Positions 57,871-64,000 of a stretch of 64,000 bases of DNA are shown here, piece after piece. Source of the DNA: Variovorax ginsengisoli (lineage in GTDB: Bacteria > Pseudomonadota > Gammaproteobacteria > Burkholderiales > Burkholderiaceae_C); NCBI RefSeq assembly GCF_030811835.1, contig NZ_JAUSRO010000004.1:353809-417808 (forward strand). Direction: 5' to 3'. Each line of letters starts with the position of its first letter. Positions within the stretch are counted from its first letter, which is position 1. The translations under genes were made by a program, and so were the position numbers. The notes beneath the pieces are model-generated. The model worked only from the letters and a program-made list of their open reading frames with translations. It was not told the DNA's origin and made no database searches.

Positions 57871-59793
57871 ATGGATGTCATGAGCAATTTCGCGGCCCGC
57901 TACGAACGCACGCGGCAAGAGGTTTTGTCCCTGGAGGACTACCTCGCCATCTGCAAGCGCGATCCGCTGGCCTACGCCACATCCGCCGAGCGGATGCTCA
58001 AGGCGATCGGCGAGCCCGAACTGGTCGACACGCGCAACGACACGCGCCTGTCGCGCATCTTCTCCAACAAGGTCATCAAGATCTATCCGGCCTTCAAGGA
58101 GTTCTACGGCATGGAGGACGCCATCGAACAGGTGGTGTCCTATTTCCGCCACGCCGCGCAGGGCCTCGAGGAAAAAAAGCAGATCCTCTACCTGCTGGGG
58201 CCCGTCGGTGGCGGCAAGAGCTCGATCGCCGAGCGGCTCAAGCAGCTCATGGAACAGGTGCCGTTCTATGCCATCAAGGATTCGCCAGTCAACGAGTCGC
58301 CGCTGGGCCTGTTCGATGCGGCCGAGGATGGCGAGATCCTCGAGAAGGAATACGGCATTCCGCGGCGCTATCTGCAGCGCATACTGTCGCCGTGGGCGGT
58401 GAAGCGGCTCGAAGAATATGGCGGCGACATCCGCAAGTTCCAGGTCGTCAAGCGCTACCCGTCGGTGCTGCGCCAGATCGGTGTCGCCAAGACCGAGCCG
58501 GGCGACGAGAACAACCAGGACATCTCTTCACTGGTCGGCAAGATCGACATCCGAAAGCTCGAAACGTACGCGCAGGACGACCCGGACGCGTACTCCTATT
58601 CGGGCGGCCTGTGCCTGGCGAACCAGGGGCTGCTGGAGTTCGTGGAGATGTTCAAGGCGCCGATCAAGGTGCTGCACCCGCTCCTGACGGCCACGCAGGA
58701 AGGCAACTTCAAGGGGACCGAAGGCTTCGGTGCAATTCCCTTCGACGGCGTGGTGCTGGCCCACTCCAACGAAAGCGAATGGAAGGCATTTCGCAACAAC
58801 AAGAACAACGAGGCCTTCCTGGACCGCATCTACATCGTCAAGGTGCCCTACTGCCTGCGTGTGTCCGAAGAGATCAAGATCTATGAGAAGCTGGTTCGAA
58901 CGTCGTCGCTGGCACAGGCGCCGTGCGCGCCCGGCACACTGCGCATGATGGCCCAGTTCTCGGTCCTCACGCGCCTGAAGGAGCCGGAGAATTCGAGTCT
59001 CTTCAGCAAGTTGCAGGTGTACGACGGCGAAAGCCTCAAAGACACCGACCCCAAGGCCAAGTCGCTGCAGGAATACCGCGACTATGCGGGCGTGGACGAA
59101 GGCATGAGCGGCGTGTCGACACGCTTCGCGTTCAAGATCATTTCCAAGGTCTTCAATTTCGACAGCACCGAGGTGGCCGCCAATCCCGTGCATTTGATGT
59201 ACGTGCTGGAGCAGCAGATCGAGCGCGAGCAGTTCCCGGCCGAAACCGAACAGAAGTACCTCGCGTACATCAAGGAGCAGCTGGCGGCGCGCTATGCCGA
59301 ATTCATCGGCAAGGAGATCCAGACTGCCTATCTCGAAAGCTACAGCGAGTATGGCCAGAACATCTTCGACCGCTATGTGACCTATGCCGACTACTGGATC
59401 CAGGACCAGGAGTACCGCGACGTCGACACGGGCGAGGTGTTCGACCGGGTCTCGCTCAACGGCGAACTTGAAAAGATCGAGAAGCCGGCGGGCATTTCGA
59501 ACCCGAAGGACTTCCGCAACGAGATCGTCAATTTCGTGCTGCGCGCACGGGCCGGCAACGCAGGGCGCAACCCGGCGTGGACCAGCTACGAGAAGCTGCG
59601 CACGGTGATCGAGAAGAAGATGTTCTCCAACACCGAAGAGCTGCTGCCAGTCATCAGCTTCAACACCAAGAGCAGCGCCGACGAACAGAAGAAGCACCAG
59701 GACTTCGTGGCGCGCATGGTGGAGAAGGGCTACACACCCAAGCAGGTGCGCCTGTTGTGCGAGTGGTATCTGCGGGTACGCAAGAGCTCATGA
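57871..59793 (+). CDS. prkA: PrkA/YeaG-family serine protein kinase
   Basis: The 640-residue protein has an N-terminal AAA-type P-loop domain (LLGPVGGGKSSIAERL near residue 110) with IDIRKLETYAQDDPDAYSYSGGLC as a family block and a C-terminal PrkA domain. Length equals E. coli YeaG (about 644 residues). AGAGG precedes ATG 57871. In enteric bacteria YeaG acts with YeaH in starvation and stress adaptation. It heads a three-gene operon with a YeaH-type and a SpoVR-type gene, a conserved proteobacterial trio. Confidence 0.96.
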   Translation: MDVMSNFAARYERTRQEVLSLEDYLAICKRDPLAYATSAERMLKAIGEPELVDTRNDTRLSRIFSNKVIKIYPAFKEFYGMEDAIEQVVSYFRHAAQGLEEKKQILYLLGPVGGGKSSIAERLKQLMEQVPFYAIKDSPVNESPLGLFDAAEDGEILEKEYGIPRRYLQRILSPWAVKRLEEYGGDIRKFQVVKRYPSVLRQIGVAKTEPGDENNQDISSLVGKIDIRKLETYAQDDPDAYSYSGGLCLANQGLLEFVEMFKAPIKVLHPLLTATQEGNFKGTEGFGAIPFDGVVLAHSNESEWKAFRNNKNNEAFLDRIYIVKVPYCLRVSEEIKIYEKLVRTSSLAQAPCAPGTLRMMAQFSVLTRLKEPENSSLFSKLQVYDGESLKDTDPKAKSLQEYRDYAGVDEGMSGVSTRFAFKIISKVFNFDSTEVAANPVHLMYVLEQQIEREQFPAETEQKYLAYIKEQLAARYAEFIGKEIQTAYLESYSEYGQNIFDRYVTYADYWIQDQEYRDVDTGEVFDRVSLNGELEKIEKPAGISNPKDFRNEIVNFVLRARAGNAGRNPAWTSYEKLRTVIEKKMFSNTEELLPVISFNTKSSADEQKKHQDFVARMVEKGYTPKQVRLLCEWYLRVRKSS

Positions 59794-59871
59794 ACACGCA
59801 CATTCCCAGCCTGCACGCAGGTCGTGCCTCCCGTTTCGAAGCCGGCTGAAGCCGAACGCAAGGTTGAGTCC

Positions 59872-61164
59872 ATGGCCATGCTGCAACAGATCATCGATCG
59901 GCGCTTGTCAGGCAAGAACAAATCGATCGGCAACCGGGAGCGCTTCCTGCGGCGCTACCGCGGGCAGATCCGCGAGTCGGTGCGGCGGGCGATCAGCGGG
60001 CGCAGCATCCGGGACCTTGAGAAGGGCGAGGACATCACGCTGCCCAAGCGCGACGTGTCCGAGCCGGTGTTTGGCCATGCACCCGGCGGCAACCGCGAGT
60101 ACGTGCATCCGGGCAACCAGGAATATCTCAAGGGCGACCGCGTGGCCCGGCCGCCGGGCGGTGGCGGGGGTGGCCAGGGCAATGGCGAAGCCGGTGACGG
60201 CGGCGAAGGGGAAGACGACTTCGTCTTTCGCCTGACCCGCGAGGAGTTCATGCAGGCCTTCTTCGAAGACCTGGCACTTCCGCACCTCATTCGCACGCAG
60301 CTGGCCGAAGTGCCGGAATGGAAGAGCCACCGCGCCGGCTTCAAGAGCGACGGCAACCCGAGCAGCCTGCACGTCGTGCGCTCGATGCGCGGCGCCCTGG
60401 CGCGGCGCATCGCCCTGGGCGGCGATGCACGCACCGAACTGCGGCAGCTCGAAGCCCAACTGCTCGCGCTGCAACAGCCGCCCGATGCCGACACGGCCAC
60501 GGTGCGCGAACAGGTCGCGGCGATCGAAGCCCGGATTGCGGAACTGCGCCGCACCGCGCGTCATGTGCCCTACATCGACCCGATCGATCTGCGCTACCGC
60601 AACCGCGTGCGCGTGCCTGTACCCAGCGCCAAGGCCGTGATGTTCTGCCTGATGGACGTCTCGGGTTCGATGGACGAGGCGCGCAAGGACATGTCCAAGC
60701 GCTTCTTCATGCTGCTCTATCTGTTTCTCACCCGGCATTACGAGAAGATCGAACTGGTCTTCATCCGCCACCACACCCAGGCCCAGGAGGTCAATGAAGA
60801 AGACTTCTTCCATGCCAAGGAAACCGGCGGCACCGTGGTATCGAGCGCCCTGGTGCTGATGGACGAGATCATCCGCGCACGCTACCCGAGCGGCGAATGG
60901 AACATTTATGGCGCGCAGGCGAGCGACGGCGACAACTGGCATCAGGACAGCGGCCGCTGCCGTCAGTTGCTCGACGAATCGATCCTGCCAATGGTGCGCT
61001 ACTACGCCTACGTGCAGGTGGCCGATGCCGAGCAGAACCTGTGGCACGAATACGCACAGCTTCAGGGCATGCGCCCCAACTTCGCGATGCGCAAGGTCGC
61101 CGGCGCACACGACATCTATCCCGTGTTCAGAGAGCTGTTCAAGAAGGAAGGGGTCCCCGCATGA
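59872..61164 (+). CDS. YeaH/YhbH family protein (DUF444)
   Basis: The protein is 430 residues from ATG 59872 (ATG 59878 is an alternative); the frame is open to 59824 but that part is not conserved. MLQQIIDRRLSGKNKSIGNRERFLRRYRGQIRESVRRAI is typical of YeaH. A Gly-rich linker (about 98-115) is followed by a von Willebrand A-like domain with MDVSGSMDEARKDMSKRFF (MIDAS DxSxS). It probably partners the PrkA kinase. Its stop overlaps the SpoVR start. Confidence 0.93.
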   Translation: MAMLQQIIDRRLSGKNKSIGNRERFLRRYRGQIRESVRRAISGRSIRDLEKGEDITLPKRDVSEPVFGHAPGGNREYVHPGNQEYLKGDRVARPPGGGGGGQGNGEAGDGGEGEDDFVFRLTREEFMQAFFEDLALPHLIRTQLAEVPEWKSHRAGFKSDGNPSSLHVVRSMRGALARRIALGGDARTELRQLEAQLLALQQPPDADTATVREQVAAIEARIAELRRTARHVPYIDPIDLRYRNRVRVPVPSAKAVMFCLMDVSGSMDEARKDMSKRFFMLLYLFLTRHYEKIELVFIRHHTQAQEVNEEDFFHAKETGGTVVSSALVLMDEIIRARYPSGEWNIYGAQASDGDNWHQDSGRCRQLLDESILPMVRYYAYVQVADAEQNLWHEYAQLQGMRPNFAMRKVAGAHDIYPVFRELFKKEGVPA

Positions 61165-62687
61165 GCGAACTGCTGCTGGAGCGCGCTGCGCAAACCTTGC
61201 CGAGTCCTTCGGACTGGACCTTCGAGCTGATCGAGACCTACCACGCCGAAATCGCGAAAACCGCAAAATCCTTCGGCCTGGACACCTATCCGAACCAGCT
61301 CGAGATCATCACGGCCGAGCAGATGATGGACGCCTACGCGAGCGTGGGCATGCCAGTGATCTACCGACACTGGTCCTACGGCAAGCAGTTCATCTCCACC
61401 GAGAAAAACTACCGGCGCGGCCACATGGGGCTGGCCTACGAGATCGTCATCAATTCCGACCCGTGCATCTCCTACCTGATGGAGGAAAACACGATGGCCA
61501 TGCAGGCGCTGGTCATCGCGCATGCGGCCTATGGGCACAACAGCTTCTTCAAGGGCAACTACCTGTTTCGCATGTGGACGGACGCGTCGTCGATCATCGA
61601 CTACCTGGTCTATGCGCGCCACTACGTGAGCGAATGCGAGCAGAAGCACGGCGTGGATGCGGTCGAGGAACTCCTCGACTCCTGCCACGCGTTGATGAAC
61701 TATGGTGTCGACCGGTACCGTCGTCCGCAGAAGCGCTCCCTCGCGCAGGAGATCAGCCAGCGCGCGGAGCGCGAGCACCACCTGCAGCAGCAGGTCAACG
61801 ACCTCTGGCGCACGCTGCCGCGACGCAGCGAGGCCGTGGCCGAAGCAGACGCCAAGCGCCGCTTTCCCGCTGAGCCGCAGGAAAACCTTCTCTATTTCAT
61901 CGAGAAGAATGCGGCCTTGCTCGAACCCTGGCAACGCGAGATCGTGCGCATCGTCCGCAAGGTGGCGCAGTACTTCTACCCCCAACGCCAGACCCAGGTG
62001 ATGAACGAAGGCTGGGCGACCTTCTGGCACTACACCCTGCTCAACACGATGTACGACCGGGGCCTGCTGGCCGACGGCTTCATGATCGAATGGCTGCGCT
62101 CGCACACCAGCGTCGTCCATCAGCCCGCGGTGGGGCAGCGCGGCTACAGCGGCATCAATCCGTATGCACTGGGCTTTGCGATGTTCACCGACCTGCGCCG
62201 CATCTGCGAGAAACCAACCGAGGAAGACCGGCGCTGGTTCCCCGACTTTGCGGGCAGCGACTGGCTCAAGACGCTCGACCACGCCATGCGCAACTTCAAG
62301 GACGAGAGCTTCATCGGCCAGTTCCTGAGCCCCAAGACCATGCGCGACTTCCGCCTGTTCGCAGTACGCGACCATGCGAGCGAGACTGACCTGGAGATTT
62401 CCGCGATCCATGACGACGCGGGTTACCAGGCGTTGCGCGAATCGCTGTCGCGCCAGTACGACATCAGCGCGCGCGAGCCCGACATTCAGGTGTGGAACGT
62501 CGACCTGCGCGGCGATCGTGCGCTGACGCTGCGCCACGTGCAACGCAACCAGATGGCGTTGCGGGAAGACGCGCAGGAGGTGCTCAAGCACGTGGCCCGG
62601 CTCTGGGGCTTCGACGTGCATCTGGAGAGCATCGACGACCAGGGCCGCGTGTCGATGCGCAAGACGGCAACCGCAGCCGCGCAGTGA
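61161..62687 (+). CDS. SpoVR/YcgB family protein
   Basis: The 508-residue protein starts at ATG 61161 in an ATGA overlap. SpoVR-family blocks are FGLDTYPNQLEIITAEQMMDAY, MPVIYRHWSYGKQFISTEKNYRRG, LAYEIVINSDPCISYLMEEN and VMNEGWATFWHYTLLNTMYDRG. The family name comes from spore cortex formation in Bacillus, but the organism here is not a spore former, and in Proteobacteria the protein is linked to stress with PrkA and YeaH. Biochemical function is unknown. Confidence 0.94.
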   Translation: MSELLLERAAQTLPSPSDWTFELIETYHAEIAKTAKSFGLDTYPNQLEIITAEQMMDAYASVGMPVIYRHWSYGKQFISTEKNYRRGHMGLAYEIVINSDPCISYLMEENTMAMQALVIAHAAYGHNSFFKGNYLFRMWTDASSIIDYLVYARHYVSECEQKHGVDAVEELLDSCHALMNYGVDRYRRPQKRSLAQEISQRAEREHHLQQQVNDLWRTLPRRSEAVAEADAKRRFPAEPQENLLYFIEKNAALLEPWQREIVRIVRKVAQYFYPQRQTQVMNEGWATFWHYTLLNTMYDRGLLADGFMIEWLRSHTSVVHQPAVGQRGYSGINPYALGFAMFTDLRRICEKPTEEDRRWFPDFAGSDWLKTLDHAMRNFKDESFIGQFLSPKTMRDFRLFAVRDHASETDLEISAIHDDAGYQALRESLSRQYDISAREPDIQVWNVDLRGDRALTLRHVQRNQMALREDAQEVLKHVARLWGFDVHLESIDDQGRVSMRKTATAAAQ

Positions 62688-62700
62688 GGAACGGCGGTTC

Positions 62701-63369
62701 TCAGGCCGTGGGAACCACCAGGGCCGCGCGTGCCCGCAACGCGCTCTCGCGCACGTGGCAGCCTTCCACATGGTCGTTGACCAGGCCCATCGCCTGCATG
62801 AACGCATAGCAGGTGGTCGGCCCGACAAAGGTCCAGCCACGCTTCTTCAGGTCTTTGGACATGGCGATCGACCCGGTTGTGGTGGTAAATGCCCGCAGCG
62901 CGGCAGAGGTGACCTGCGCTGGCCGGTCGCTCGCCGCAGGCTCGAAGCGCCATGCGTAGGCCGCCAGCGAGCCGAACTCCGCACGCAATTCGAGCACGCG
63001 TGCGGCGTTGTTGATGGTCGATGCGATCTTCCCGCGATGCCGCACGATGCCGGCATCCGCCAGCAGGCGCGCCACGTCGGCGTCGTCGAACCGGGCCACC
63101 TGCTGCGCATCAAAGTTGGCAAAGGCGTTGCGAAAGTTCTCCCGCTTGTTGAGGATCGTCAGCCAACTCAACCCCGACTGAAATCCCTCCAGGCAGATCT
63201 TCTCGAACAACCGGCGGTCGTCGATGACAGGGAAGCCCCACTCATGGTCGTGGTAATGCGCGTAGGCCGGCGTGGCCGCGCACCAGCGGCAGCGCGCCTG
63301 CCCGTCTTCGCCGGCAAAAAGGCCCTCTGCGAGGTCGGCCGGATCCTTCGGTGTGACCGGCGTGTTCAA
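62701..63369 (-). CDS. tag: DNA-3-methyladenine glycosylase I
   Basis: The protein is 222 residues if it starts at TTG 63369, overlapping the aroQ stop; no ATG or GTG precedes the conserved part. It is about 30 residues longer than E. coli Tag at the N-terminus. The zinc site is complete: Cys in RCRWC, His in [10 protein letters not shown] and His/Cys in [40 protein letters not shown] is the HhH-glycosylase core. It excises 3-methyladenine from DNA. Confidence 0.92.
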   Translation of the reverse strand: MNTPVTPKDPADLAEGLFAGEDGQARCRWCAATPAYAHYHDHEWGFPVIDDRRLFEKICLEGFQSGLSWLTILNKRENFRNAFANFDAQQVARFDDADVARLLADAGIVRHRGKIASTINNAARVLELRAEFGSLAAYAWRFEPAASDRPAQVTSAALRAFTTTTGSIAMSKDLKKRGWTFVGPTTCYAFMQAMGLVNDHVEGCHVRESALRARAALVVPTA

Positions 63370-63821
63370 CCGGCGTCGCTCACACGCACCAGCGCCTCGA
63401 TGGCCAGCGGATAGCCCTTGACACCCAGCCCGACGATGATGCCGCGCGCGGCGGGCGAGATGTACGAATGGTGGCGGAATTCCTCGCGGGCGTGCACGTT
63501 CGAGATATGCAGTTCGATCAGCGGCACGCTCGCACCCTTGATCGCATCGTGCAGCGCGATGGACGTGTGGGTGTAGGCGCCAGGATTCATCACCACCCCG
63601 AGCATGCGCCCGGCGGCAACTTCGCGGCCGGCTTCGTGGATCCAGTCGATCAGGAAGCCTTCGTGGTTCGATTGCCGGCATTCGATCTCGACGCCGAGTC
63701 GGGCGCCTGCTTCCTGGCACATGCGCTCGACATCGGCCAGGGTTTCGTGGCCGTACTGCGCGGGTTCGCGCGTGCCGAGCAGGTTGAGATTAGGGCCGTT
63801 GAGTACGAGTATTTTCTTCAT
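63366..63821 (-). CDS. aroQ: 3-dehydroquinate dehydratase, type II
   Basis: The 151-residue enzyme starts at ATG 63821. [21 protein letters not shown] contains the N-terminal signature with the catalytic Tyr; [32 protein letters not shown] and [20 protein letters not shown] carry the active-site residues including catalytic His. Length equals dodecameric type II enzymes. It performs the third step of the shikimate pathway. Confidence 0.97.
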   Translation of the reverse strand: MKKILVLNGPNLNLLGTREPAQYGHETLADVERMCQEAGARLGVEIECRQSNHEGFLIDWIHEAGREVAAGRMLGVVMNPGAYTHTSIALHDAIKGASVPLIELHISNVHAREEFRHHSYISPAARGIIVGLGVKGYPLAIEALVRVSDAG

Positions 63822-63905
63822 GTCATCGCTCCGAGGGAGGGTCATCTTATAGTGCTTATAGTGGGCGTATCTGCAGCCCCCGCAACCCTCAAGATACTTC
63901 AAGAC

Positions 63906-64000
63906 ATGAAAACCAAAGCCGCCGTCGCCTGGCAAGCAGGCCAACCACTGACCATCGAAACCGTCGACCTCGAGGGGCCGAAGTTCGGCGAGGTGCTCGT
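63906..64000 (+). CDS. Class III zinc alcohol dehydrogenase (S-(hydroxymethyl)glutathione dehydrogenase), partial
   Basis: Only the first 31 codons are in the window, starting at ATG 63906. [21 protein letters not shown] and [10 protein letters not shown] match the N-terminus of class III alcohol dehydrogenases (FrmA/AdhC type), which oxidise the formaldehyde-glutathione adduct. The catalytic zinc residues lie beyond the window. It is divergent from aroQ with 84 bp between the starts. Confidence 0.8.
   Translation, partial: MKTKAAVAWQAGQPLTIETVDLEGPKFGEVL

Overview
The window is high-GC, densely coded bacterial DNA. Gene families and gene order (Bug/TctC-type binding protein, family 2A encapsulin locus, PrkA-YeaH-SpoVR, grpE-dnaK-dnaJ, Comamonadaceae-like intergenic repeat) fit a betaproteobacterium of the Comamonadaceae, most like Variovorax. 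The genus is inferred, not proven. No rRNA, tRNA or CRISPR array is visible.

Region 1 (1-5.9 kb): a truncated GntR-family regulator reads left. It is divergent from a RidA / polar amino-acid ABC importer / zinc deacylase / PLP dehydratase operon. Two near-identical TGGTTGACCA palindromes lie in the divergent region. The operon looks built to import and break down a (possibly N-acylated) hydroxy-amino acid or ectoine-like compound. Region 2 (6-13 kb): an RsbQ-like hydrolase is paired with a PAS-PAS-GGDEF-EAL protein, followed by an unknown lipoprotein, an exported methyltransferase-like protein and a Bug-type binding protein. Region 3 (13-20.2 kb): a leftward oligopeptide ABC operon with two tandem binding proteins. 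Region 4 (20.9-25 kb): a chemoreceptor followed by a decayed patch holding an IS3 remnant, a broken M19 dipeptidase and a broken IS5-family transposase with an expanded hexanucleotide repeat. Region 5 (25-30 kb): Entner-Doudoroff/gluconate genes (gntK, edd, eda, a HAD dehalogenase) divergent from a LacI-type regulator, with paired operators 84 bp apart. Region 6 (30-34.8 kb): housekeeping genes (OmpA-like, ChaC-like, sodC, MobA-like, pdxH, psd, small HTH).

Region 7 (34.9-52.9 kb) is dominated by sulfur metabolism: a CysB-type LysR regulator with a DszC/SfnB-like flavoprotein, a polyamine-type ABC operon with a fused permease, a taurine/alkanesulfonate-type ABC operon with a TauD-like dioxygenase, and metY. 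Its most striking part is a five-gene operon (45.4-50.1 kb): rhodanese, serine O-acetyltransferase, small XRE regulator, family 2A encapsulin shell, and a cysteine desulfurase with a roughly 250-residue disordered N-terminal extension. This is the cargo and shell of a sulfur-related protein nanocompartment. A CheV gene lies between this operon and metY.

Region 8 (53-64 kb): FKBP isomerase, grpE-dnaK-dnaJ with a sigma-32-like promoter and hairpin terminators, the prkA-yeaH-spoVR stress operon, tag and aroQ, and the start of a class III alcohol dehydrogenase gene running off the window.
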